Origin: CAYPEK01 sp964409645
GTDB taxonomy: Bacteria; UBP15; UBA6099
DNA length: 20,604 nucleotides
Assembly (NCBI GenBank): GCA_964409645.1
Contig: CAYPEK010000077.1
Coordinates: forward strand, 1-20,604
Direction of reading: 5' to 3'
This document shows positions 13,943 to 20,604 of this stretch, in pieces. A program made the position numbers and the translations under genes. Under the pieces are notes generated by a model that was given only the letters and a program-made list of their open reading frames with translations, was not told the origin of the DNA and ran no database searches. How positions within the stretch are numbered: position 1 is the stretch's first letter; every line of letters starts with the position of its first letter.

Positions 13943-16366
13943 TCAGAACACCACTCGTATCTCCGCTTCGTCCATCCCCGCCGGGAATCCCACTGAAAGA
14001 ACTCCGTTATTGCTCGTAAACCGCCACCCGTTCAACGGATAATCACGGTCACCGTTGCCGCTCCAAGATTCGTATATCTTTTTGCCGTTAAGCGCCACTT
14101 CTTCCGGGAACGACGCCACCCCACGCAACTTGAACACTATCGCGTTTCGCGCAGGTTCGTATCCCGATTTCACCTTCTTATATCTGAGCACGCATTCCCC
14201 GTCGGATTCCTCATACGAATACTCGCCGACAGAATATTTTCCGCGTTCGTAGTCGAACGATATGCCGTCGTCCTCGTACAAAGACAGTGTCGCGTCCGCC
14301 CCGCGCTCAACATTCACAATCAGCGGCGCTCCGCGCCCGTCCCCCTCGTAACTGTACGGCATCACGGAAGGAATAATATGCCCGGAGCGGATGAAAACCG
14401 GAATCTTTTCGAGTGGCGCATCCGCAACCACCGTTCCGCCCGCGCCGTATCTCCGGCCGGTGTGGAAGTCCACCCAGCTTCCCGGCGGAAGATAAACGAC
14501 ACGCGACTTCGCTCCCGGCTCCATGACCGGCGCCACAAGCAGCGACGCGCCGAACATGAATTCGTCCTCGATCGTCAGGCACGGCTCGTCATTCATGAAA
14601 TCGAGCGCGAGCGGCCTCATTACCGGAAGTCCCGTTTCCGCGCTCTGCCTGAACGAGTTATATATGTACGGCATCAGGCTGTATCTCAGCTTTATGTACT
14701 CCCTCGCGATTTTCGTCACCCTAGGCCCGAACGACCACGGCTCCTGCGGACGCGATGCAAGCATTGAATGCGAGCGGCAGAACGGATAAAAAACACCCGC
14801 CTGAATCCAGCGCGCGTACAACTCCGGCGTGCAATTGCCGCCGAAACCTCCGATGTCCGCGCCGACAAACGGCACCCCGGACAATCCCAAACCGCACAGC
14901 AGCGGAATACTGAGTTTAAACTGTTCCCACGAACTCGAATTGTCACCCGACCACACCGCTGCATATTTTTGAATTCCCGCATACCCCGACCGTGTCAGCA
15001 GAAACGGCCTTTCGCCGGGCCGCGCCGCGAGCTGCCCGTCGCGAGTCGCCATCGCCTCGCCGAGACCATAGACATTCCGCAACTTCAGATGCGGCTCATC
15101 TTTCCCACGCTCGCCGTGAACGATATTCTCAGCGACGATCTTCCTTATGTGCTGCTTGATGTTCACGCTCGGCTCATTCATATCGTTCCAGATGCCGGAA
15201 ATTCCGTACTCGCTTATAAACGACTTTATCAAACCGGCCCACCAGTCACGGACTTCCTTCCGCGAAAAATCCGGAAATACAGTCTCTCCGGGCCACACCA
15301 CGCCCCGGAAATATCCCGTTCCGCTCTTATCGCGGCAGAACAAATCATCTTCGAGACCTTCCTCGTAAACTTCGTATCCGCTCGATATTTTTACACCGGG
15401 ATCGATTATCGTTATCGTGCGGAATCCTTTTCCCGCGATGTCATCGAGCAATCCCGACGGATCCGGAAACCTGCTGTTGTCCCATGTAAACACTTTGTAA
15501 CTATCCATGTAATGGATGTCGAGATGCACGGCATCAGTAGGAATGTCGAACTCTCTGAACTTACCCGTAATTTTTCTGATTTTATCCTCGTTTTTATAAC
15601 TCCAGCGCGACTGATGGTGCCCAAGCGCCCAGCGCGGCGGCATCGGCATCCTGCCTGTCAGCCATGTGAACCGCTCTATTACATCCTTCATGTCCGGACC
15701 GGCGATGAAATAATAATCGAGATCGCCCCCCTCGGCGCCGAATGTGTAGTGTCCTCTTTTGGTATTTTTCAGATCGAAAAAAGACTTCCATGTGTTGTCG
15801 AAGAAAACCCCATACGCCGCGCCGCTGTGTAATCCGATAAAAAAAGGAACTGTGATATACAGCGGGTCGGAACCACGTTTGTGGAACGGATAATCGGTGT
15901 TCCACATCGTCATCTTTGATCCGCTGCGATCGATATTAAACGTCTTTTCGCCGAAACCGTAAAACCGCTCGTTGCCGGCCGCCGATTTTTCGCAGAATAC
16001 TCCGCTGCCCTTGAATCCGCAACCGCCCCATTCCGCGTCCTGACTCAGCAGCCGTCTCGACCGGTCGTACACAACCACCCTCATCGGATCCTTATTTACA
16101 TGCAGAGATAACGCGCTTGTCTGGAGAACAAATTCAAGATCGTCCGACTCGAAAGAGAGCTTCACATTATTCAGTTTTCTTTTGTCAACCGCCCACGAAT
16201 CTTCCGGCGTCCCTTCGCCGCGTGTGTACCTTATCCTCGCGATTTCAGGCGTGTAAAAAAACACCTGCGCCGTGCCTTTGTCCAGTGTCAATTCGATGCC
16301 GTTTTTTATCTTCCTGAAACCTTTAACCGCTCCGGCATTGTCATAACTCCTTGTCCGCTTTCCCAT
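13943..16366 (-). CDS. GH31 alpha-glycosidase
   Basis: An 807-residue family 31 glycoside hydrolase (alpha-glucosidase/alpha-xylosidase type). An N-terminal beta-sandwich (to ~240) with NERFYGFGEKT precedes the (beta/alpha)8 barrel starting at PRWALGHHQSRWSY. The nucleophile Asp395 lies in GIWNDMNEPS and the acid/base Asp475 in WSGDNSSSW. LDIHYMDSY and GVPFVGADIGGFGG are further signature segments. C-terminal beta domains complete the usual length. No signal peptide is seen, so it should act in the cytoplasm on imported oligosaccharides. AAAGGGG lies 6 nt upstream of the ATG. A TATAAT-like TATTAT lies about 45 nt upstream without a good -35. First gene of the large minus-strand unit. Confidence 0.95.
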   Translation of the reverse strand: MGKRTRSYDNAGAVKGFRKIKNGIELTLDKGTAQVFFYTPEIARIRYTRGEGTPEDSWAVDKRKLNNVKLSFESDDLEFVLQTSALSLHVNKDPMRVVVYDRSRRLLSQDAEWGGCGFKGSGVFCEKSAAGNERFYGFGEKTFNIDRSGSKMTMWNTDYPFHKRGSDPLYITVPFFIGLHSGAAYGVFFDNTWKSFFDLKNTKRGHYTFGAEGGDLDYYFIAGPDMKDVIERFTWLTGRMPMPPRWALGHHQSRWSYKNEDKIRKITGKFREFDIPTDAVHLDIHYMDSYKVFTWDNSRFPDPSGLLDDIAGKGFRTITIIDPGVKISSGYEVYEEGLEDDLFCRDKSGTGYFRGVVWPGETVFPDFSRKEVRDWWAGLIKSFISEYGISGIWNDMNEPSVNIKQHIRKIVAENIVHGERGKDEPHLKLRNVYGLGEAMATRDGQLAARPGERPFLLTRSGYAGIQKYAAVWSGDNSSSWEQFKLSIPLLCGLGLSGVPFVGADIGGFGGNCTPELYARWIQAGVFYPFCRSHSMLASRPQEPWSFGPRVTKIAREYIKLRYSLMPYIYNSFRQSAETGLPVMRPLALDFMNDEPCLTIEDEFMFGASLLVAPVMEPGAKSRVVYLPPGSWVDFHTGRRYGAGGTVVADAPLEKIPVFIRSGHIIPSVMPYSYEGDGRGAPLIVNVERGADATLSLYEDDGISFDYERGKYSVGEYSYEESDGECVLRYKKVKSGYEPARNAIVFKLRGVASFPEEVALNGKKIYESWSGNGDRDYPLNGWRFTSNNGVLSVGFPAGMDEAEIRVVF

Positions 16367-16554
16367 AGCGCGCCCCTTTCATGAGAAACATGCACCGGCC
16401 ACTCAAATATAATATCCCAAATTTTAATTCGCGGGAAAGAAGATGAACAAATACTACGGGTGTGCATTTTCAATCATACGCAAATACCCGAACGTAAAAA
16501 GCAAATCTCTATCGAAACAAACGATTTATATGCTTGCAGGCCTTTGCGGCCGAA
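16367..16554. other. 188-bp intergenic region upstream of GH31
   Basis: No gene is visible. On the minus strand a TATTAT box near 16420 could serve the GH31 unit, though I find no matching -35. A short GGCC-GCAAA-GGCC hairpin just after the lipoprotein stop has no T-run, so it is not a convincing terminator. A weak, mismatched hairpin around CGGG/CCCG lies near 16457-16493. Confidence 0.4.
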
Positions 16555-18363
16555 CTATGGCAATGCAGTTATCGTAATGCTCGCGGCTGCGGAACCTGTC
16601 GCCGCGGCTGAGTCGGTCGCTATCAGCGTAATCGTGTGCGTGCCTACCGACAGCGCCGTCGTCTGGAAATTCGTTCCAGTACCGATCTGGCCATCGAGAT
16701 CCGAAAACCACACAAGCGAACTCCCCGTCAGAGTCCCGTCTTCAACATCCGCCGCCCCGCCCATAAACAATATATTCGCGCCGCTTATGTACGTTGAACC
16801 GGTGAAAGGCGCGGCAATCGCCACCACGGGGGCGTTGTTTGCTGTCGATGTTGCAACAACCGATATTGTAACTGTCGCTGTATCCGTAAGGCCGCCCGAA
16901 TCCGTCGCGGTCAGCGTTATCGTATGGTTTCCCTGAGTCAGGTCGGCCTTAGTGAAGCTTGCTCCGGTTCCTATCTGCCCATCGACATTCGATGTCCAGA
17001 CAAGTGAGCTCCCCGTAATTGTTCCATCTTCCGTATCAGCCGCCGCTCCGGCAAACCTTATCGCTGTTCCAGTCGTATAAATACCGCCTGAAATCGGCGC
17101 CGCTATCTGTACGACCGGCGCGTTATTCACGGAGGACGACGTTGTCACTGTGATTGTCACTGATGCCGTGTCCGTCAGGCCTCCACCGTCAGTCACCGTC
17201 AGCGTTATCGTATGCGTTCCAACTGAAAGGTCGGTCTTGCTAAACGAAACACCAGTTCCGATCTGCCCGTCACGGCTCGATGTCCACACAAGCCTGCTGC
17301 CCGACAAAATTCCGTTCTCCGTGTCCGTCCCCGCGCCAATGAAAGTAACACTCGCACCGGCAGTATAAGACGATTCATTTGTAGGCGACACTATCGCCGC
17401 CGTCGGCGCGGTGTTGCTGCCCGACGCAGTAACAGTTAACGTAATCTTCGCCGTACCGTATGCTCCGGCCGAGTCCGTTGCTTTCAACGTAATTGTATGC
17501 GTGCCAACCGAAAGCGTGGAAACCGAAAGCGCCGTACCGGTGCCTAGCGCACCGTCGATACTCGATGTCCACGTAAGATTCGATCCGGTCAATGTGCCGT
17601 CCTCGCAGTCAACGCCCGTGCCGCTGAGTGTCACATTATTTCCTTGTATCACCGTCGATGCGTCCGACGGCGAAGCGATAACCGCATACGGCGTCGCATT
17701 GCCGTCCGGCGCCAATTGAAAACTTAAGCTCCCTGATCCGCCGTCCGCGATCGTCACGTTCTGTTCAATCGGGTCCAGATATCCGTTCGCCTTAACCGTC
17801 ACGCGATAGCTGCCCGCCGCAACATTCGACAAAACCGCGATCGGTGTTGTTGCGAAAGTATTTATATCGTTGACATACACATCTCCCTGAACCGGCACCG
17901 ACACACTGCATTCAGCCGTCGCCGTAATAGTCAGAGTTCCCGTTGCCGACGGCGACATTGTCATCGTCGAAGAATTATTCAGAATAGTTGTCTCATTTCT
18001 TCTTACCGTCGCCGTGAACTCCAGCGGCTCCATCGTTCCTTCTTTCGTTGCACGAAGTGTATATGTTCCCTCGGCGACTTCGCTGAACGAAAATTTACCA
18101 TCCGCTCCGGTAGTCACGGACGAATACGGAGAATTCAATATCTGCACCGTGGCTCCCGAAACAGCAACATATCCATCCGGCGCCGCCTGTTCAGCCGATC
18201 TTGCAATCGCCCGTGCCGCAGCAGGTGTATTGTTGTAACTTTTCGCATATAAATAACCTGTAAGCGATCCCGAACCAAGCGGAACAATCGCCCCGTTGCC
18301 GCCGCAACCTGCCGCCAACAGAATCACACCAAGCAACGCGAGATAAATTCGATTAAATTTCAT
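16555..18363 (-). CDS. surface lipoprotein with PEGA-like and four Ig/PKD-like repeats
   Basis: A 602-residue lipoprotein. The signal peptide ends in the lipobox LLAAGC (Cys20). Residues ~30-125 look like a carboxypeptidase-regulatory-like beta domain (VSGATVQIL, TGADGKFSFSEVAEGTYTL). Residues ~140-217 resemble a PEGA domain (TPIAVLSNVAAGSYRVTVKANGY). Four Ig/PKD-like repeats of 95-96 residues then begin at about 222, 317, 413 and 509, each with EDGTLTGSSLVWTS, DGQIGTG and LSVGTHTITLTATDS. The protein ends right after repeat four. A binding or structural role at the outer membrane surface is inferred; no catalytic motif is seen. It has its own promoter candidate and seems to be a single-gene unit. 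Confidence 0.87.
   Translation of the reverse strand: MKFNRIYLALLGVILLAAGCGGNGAIVPLGSGSLTGYLYAKSYNNTPAAARAIARSAEQAAPDGYVAVSGATVQILNSPYSSVTTGADGKFSFSEVAEGTYTLRATKEGTMEPLEFTATVRRNETTILNNSSTMTMSPSATGTLTITATAECSVSVPVQGDVYVNDINTFATTPIAVLSNVAAGSYRVTVKANGYLDPIEQNVTIADGGSGSLSFQLAPDGNATPYAVIASPSDASTVIQGNNVTLSGTGVDCEDGTLTGSNLTWTSSIDGALGTGTALSVSTLSVGTHTITLKATDSAGAYGTAKITLTVTASGSNTAPTAAIVSPTNESSYTAGASVTFIGAGTDTENGILSGSRLVWTSSRDGQIGTGVSFSKTDLSVGTHTITLTVTDGGGLTDTASVTITVTTSSSVNNAPVVQIAAPISGGIYTTGTAIRFAGAAADTEDGTITGSSLVWTSNVDGQIGTGASFTKADLTQGNHTITLTATDSGGLTDTATVTISVVATSTANNAPVVAIAAPFTGSTYISGANILFMGGAADVEDGTLTGSSLVWFSDLDGQIGTGTNFQTTALSVGTHTITLIATDSAAATGSAAASITITALP
16564..17700 (-). repeat. four tandem ~287-bp domain-coding repeats
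   Basis: The four Ig/PKD-like domains of the lipoprotein are encoded by tandem units with a period of about 285-288 bp. The copies are diverged rather than identical, with the conserved core at DGQIGTG and VGTHTITL. Repeats two to four are more alike than repeat one, consistent with stepwise duplication. Confidence 0.75.
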
Positions 18364-18403
18364 TTTTTGTCATCCCGTTTCAATTTATTTTAAAACCGCG
18401 TAT

Positions 18404-18432
18404 ATATTATCACTTTAAAATTTGTGTGTCCA
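18404..18432 (-). promoter_or_regulatory. promoter for the surface lipoprotein gene
   Basis: On the minus strand TGGACA (18427-18432, 5/6 match) is separated by 17 nt from TAATAT (18404-18409), which is preceded by TGA, an extended -10. Transcription would start near 18397, leaving a leader of about 34 nt. Confidence 0.6.
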
Positions 18433-18471
18433 TTTCATTTTTTGGTAATTATCTCCAAAAATAACTCTTAT

Positions 18472-18495
18472 AAAAAAAGGCTTTTTTGCGCCTTT
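18472..18495 (-). terminator. Rho-independent terminator after the ADP-ribosylglycohydrolase gene
   Basis: On the minus strand AAAGGC and GCCTTT pair over 6 bp around an 8-nt loop and run into seven T residues. It begins 3 nt past the stop codon at 18498. Confidence 0.7.
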
Positions 18496-18497
18496 CA

Positions 18498-19781
18498 TCA
18501 CGGCTCCCACTGCTTGAACCGTCTGATCTCACGCCTTTGTTTCTTCCGGTCGTATTTCCCGTGAATTACTTCCGGTTCGGACAACTTATCCAGATGTTTC
18601 TTCTCAGGAAAATCCACACCGAATTTCTTCATTCTTGCCAACCTCTCCTCATGCTCTCTTCCGGTCAGTCCATATTCCATCTCGTATAAATCCTCTATTT
18701 TACCGGGCATCCATTTCCCGGCGGCAAGCGCCTCCGCCCTCGCCTTGAGCTGCTTTCTATTGGCGAGATTCTTCATCCACCTCTCCGGGATCGACTCCAC
18801 GCCGTGCAATGCACCCGAAATTGCACCCGTAATCGCCCCAACCGTATCCGCATCCCCACCCTCATTCACCGCCGATACAATCGCATCCTCGATTGAATCC
18901 GGGTGAGACAACGCCTCGTATATCGCAAACACCACGCATGCCGGAGCGAACTTCACCGACGGCCTCGTCAGCTCGACATCCGAAAACAACGCCGCATGAG
19001 ACACAATCCACTCCAGAACCCGCTTCCTATCGTTGCCGATCCGCTCCATAAGTCCCGTCAGGCCGCCGCTTATCACGTGAAGCATCCTGTCTTCATATTC
19101 ATGCAGATAATGCCCGTAATCCCGCGCCAGCATATCTTCCTTTTGACGACAAAAGTCCGCACACGAAACAATAAGCTCAGCAGTGTCTTCCTTTGCTAAC
19201 TCCTCTGTCGCCAAACACCTCGATATTAAATACGCAACCGCCAGCGCCGCCGAAATTCCCACCGGATTCTTGTGAGTAAAAAGCGACGCCTCAATAACCT
19301 TGATCGCCATCTGATCGAGGTCCTTGTGATAATAAACAGCGACAGGCGCAATACGCGATGCAGCCCCCGGTCCGAACGAATTTCTTCCACATGCCGACCA
19401 CGTTATTCCCTGCCTGTAGTCCGCGATCGCACTCTTAAAACTGGAGCCCGCGCCCCTGTAAACGCCGAACCTGTACTCCGCGCCGCGCGCGAGATCGGCA
19501 AACCTCTTCGCCGCCGAGTCGGGATTTAGGCCTTTGTCCTGCAAGACCGAGTCGAGCAGCACAAGCGCCTGCTGCGTATCATCCGTGTACAAGCCGGGTT
19601 TTCTCCATTTGTAAATCTTCTCGCGGCCGACCCATCCTTCTGCATCAACGTAATCCGTGAGTTTTTTGTACGCGTTTCTGATCGCGCCCTGCTTGGCGCC
19701 TTCGACCGGCGCTCCCAGAGCGTCGCCGATCGCCAACCCAAACATAGTTCCTAGTATTCTGTCCTTCAAATCAATTCCCAT
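18498..19781 (-). CDS. ADP-ribosylglycohydrolase (DraG/ARH family)
   Basis: A 427-residue protein of the DraG/ARH family, which removes ADP-ribose from modified targets using two Mg ions. Metal-binding motifs are GLAIGDALGAPVE (residues 15-27), LYTDDTQQAL (Thr66-Asp67-Asp68) and the C-terminal NEGGDADTVGAITGAISGA, which carries the Asp-x-Asp-Thr pair. The catalytic fold occupies about the first 340 residues. A charged extension of some 80 residues follows (ending in KKQRREIRRFKQWEP), with no recognised domain. No ADP-ribosyltransferase (DraT or toxin) is next to it, so it is an orphan here; the target is unknown. The family also contains members acting on other ADP-ribosylated substrates. It is divergent from acpS. 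Confidence 0.88.
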   Translation of the reverse strand: MGIDLKDRILGTMFGLAIGDALGAPVEGAKQGAIRNAYKKLTDYVDAEGWVGREKIYKWRKPGLYTDDTQQALVLLDSVLQDKGLNPDSAAKRFADLARGAEYRFGVYRGAGSSFKSAIADYRQGITWSACGRNSFGPGAASRIAPVAVYYHKDLDQMAIKVIEASLFTHKNPVGISAALAVAYLISRCLATEELAKEDTAELIVSCADFCRQKEDMLARDYGHYLHEYEDRMLHVISGGLTGLMERIGNDRKRVLEWIVSHAALFSDVELTRPSVKFAPACVVFAIYEALSHPDSIEDAIVSAVNEGGDADTVGAITGAISGALHGVESIPERWMKNLANRKQLKARAEALAAGKWMPGKIEDLYEMEYGLTGREHEERLARMKKFGVDFPEKKHLDKLSEPEVIHGKYDRKKQRREIRRFKQWEP

Positions 19782-19801
19782 AGCCGCCTCATGTCAAATT
19801 C

Positions 19802-19829
19802 ATATTACCACTTATTCACAAAATGTTCA
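19802..19829 (-). promoter_or_regulatory. promoter candidate for the ADP-ribosylglycohydrolase gene
   Basis: On the minus strand TGAACA (19824-19829, 4/6) is followed after 16 nt by TAATAT (19802-19807), preceded by TGG (extended -10). This is the same TGnTAATAT arrangement as the promoter at 18404-18432. Confidence 0.4.
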
Positions 19830-19895
19830 TGCAAATGTTTCCACTGGCATTTTGAACCCCTCGATGCAATAATTGTCCCATAGAGGTTGTGTGAA

Positions 19896-20255
19896 ATGTA
19901 TTCTGTCGGAATAGACATACAGGATATAGATGTTTTCAGGAATAAAACTCCGGAAAAAGACAAACGTTTTTACGCGCGCATTTTCACTCCGGCGGAAATC
20001 GCACACTGCTCATCAAAAGCAAATCCGGCGGAACATTTCGCGGCGCGATTCGCAGCCAAGGAAGCGCTGATAAAAGCCGTCGGGCCTAAAAACATGTCCT
20101 TTGCCAAAATTGAAATTGTTAACCGCGAAGACGGAAAGCCGGAAATCAGGCTCCTGAAAAAAACGACCCTTCCCGAAAATCACGAAATCGAACTAAGCCT
20201 CTCCCACTCAAAAAGCCAAGCAGTCGCCGTCGTGCTTATCCACCCATCAATATAG
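19896..20255 (+). CDS. acpS: holo-[acyl-carrier-protein] synthase AcpS
   Basis: A 119-residue phosphopantetheinyl transferase that moves 4'-phosphopantetheine from CoA to a serine of apo-ACP, activating fatty-acid synthesis. The Mg ligands are Asp7 in SVGIDIQDID and Glu56 in RFAAKEALIKAVG; the C-terminal LSLSHSKSQAVAVV is the usual closing motif. The length is typical for AcpS. I start at ATG 19896, which has GAGG about 9 nt upstream and gives the standard M-x-x-x-GID beginning; a TTG at 19887 would add three residues. It is divergent from the ADP-ribosylglycohydrolase gene and convergent with topA. Confidence 0.93.
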   Translation: MYSVGIDIQDIDVFRNKTPEKDKRFYARIFTPAEIAHCSSKANPAEHFAARFAAKEALIKAVGPKNMSFAKIEIVNREDGKPEIRLLKKTTLPENHEIELSLSHSKSQAVAVVLIHPSI

Positions 20256-20307
20256 ATTGTCGCTTATCGCGGAAAATTAACTGTATCTAAATCAACGAAA
20301 AAAGAAC

Positions 20308-20604
20308 TTACGAACCGGCCGGCTCCGGCGTCTCCGACGACACGACCTTGCCGCATTCCTCGTTGGCGCACTTCTTCGTCACAACGCCGCGTTTCTTCTC
20401 CTGCACAAGAAAAGTCCCGCAGTCGGGGCATGTCTCATTCTCAATCGGTGTGTTCCACGTAACAAACGTACAATTCGGGTAGTTTGAGCATCCGTAAAAC
20501 ACGCTGTATTTTTTCGTTTTCTTCGGGACAATCTTACCGCCGCAGTCTTTCCTCGGGCATTTGAAGTCGCCCACGTACGGCCGCCTGTTCACACACTTCG
20601 GGTA
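20308..20604 (-). CDS. topA: DNA topoisomerase I C-terminal zinc ribbons (partial)
   Basis: The reading frame is open to the right edge of the window, so only the last 98 residues of a longer protein are present. They consist of topoisomerase-type C4 zinc-ribbon repeats: a first ribbon ending at the edge (YPKC), a second with CPRKDCGG and YGCSNYPNCTF, and a third with CPDCG and KKCANEECGK. The spacing and the F-x-x-W-x-x-P linker are those of the C-terminal zinc region of bacterial topoisomerase I, which relaxes negative supercoils. The catalytic domain lies outside the window, so a stand-alone zinc-ribbon protein cannot be fully excluded. Stop at 20308. Confidence 0.85.
   Translation of the reverse strand, partial: YPKCVNRRPYVGDFKCPRKDCGGKIVPKKTKKYSVFYGCSNYPNCTFVTWNTPIENETCPDCGTFLVQEKKRGVVTKKCANEECGKVVSSETPEPAGS

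Noticed and set aside
14768..15832. A 354-codon open frame on the plus strand
   Set aside because: It is antisense to the GH31 barrel, which carries its catalytic residues. The translation is Arg-rich and lacks any motif.
16538..16550. GGCC-TTTGC-GGCC hairpin after the lipoprotein gene as a terminator
   Set aside because: Four base pairs and no following T-run on the minus strand.
18498..19781. Toxin-antitoxin or defence system with the ADP-ribosylglycohydrolase as antitoxin
   Set aside because: No adjacent ADP-ribosyltransferase; the neighbours are a lipoprotein with its own promoter and the housekeeping acpS gene.
20300..20330. Palindromic GCCGGCCGG at the end of topA as a terminator
   Set aside because: The stem is only about 5 bp with a wobble pair, and the T-run begins several bases after it; too weak to call.
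1..20604. CRISPR arrays, insertion sequences or prophage
   Set aside because: No regularly spaced repeats with unique spacers, no transposase, integrase or phage structural gene, and no terminal inverted repeats were found.

Overview
The window comes from a diderm (Gram-negative-type) bacterium of roughly balanced base composition. The evidence is an LptF/LptG-type permease, an LptD outer-membrane translocon with its C-terminal Cys-Cys pair, and three Sec-exported proteins, two of which carry lipoboxes. IspH (MEP isoprenoid route), AcpS and the tail of topoisomerase I are housekeeping genes. A free corrinoid protein, a cysteine-rich DUF362 protein and a DUF4416 protein suggest an anaerobic, probably uncultured lineage. 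I cannot name the phylum from sequence alone.

Layout, left to right. Positions 1-244 are AT-rich and hold no gene I can see, apart from a short run of in-phase 10-bp repeats and a terminator. A tRNA-Leu(CAG) lies at 245-329 on the minus strand. The 184-bp region after it holds overlapping divergent promoter candidates, a strong 14-bp hairpin, and an imperfect direct repeat that runs into the start codon of the next gene. A plus-strand envelope operon follows (514-4557): lptF-like, lptD and a lipoprotein. It converges on a long minus-strand block.

The minus-strand block reads from right to left. The first unit (16366 to 7872) encodes a GH31 alpha-glycosidase, IspH, an NDP-sugar 4-epimerase-like SDR, a TIM-barrel sugar isomerase/epimerase, an AmgK-like anomeric sugar kinase, a sugar-1-phosphate nucleotidyltransferase and a DUF362 Fe-S-type protein. 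The second unit (7650 to 4568) starts from its own promoter and encodes a cyclic-nucleotide-binding-fold protein, a second TIM-barrel epimerase, DUF4416, a corrinoid protein and a small exported protein. Upstream of the first unit lie a lipoprotein with four Ig/PKD-like repeats (16555-18363) and an ADP-ribosylglycohydrolase (18498-19781), each with its own promoter candidate. AcpS (19896-20255, plus strand) is divergent from the hydrolase. The right edge cuts the 3' end of topA (minus strand).

The most coherent functional idea is a sugar-salvage cassette: GH31 releases a hexose, the AmgK-like kinase makes the sugar-1-phosphate, the translationally coupled nucleotidyltransferase makes the NDP-sugar, and the SDR epimerises it, feeding envelope polymers. 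The most unusual non-coding element is the leader of the lptF-lptD operon. Nothing here is a phage, transposon, CRISPR array or recognisable defence island.
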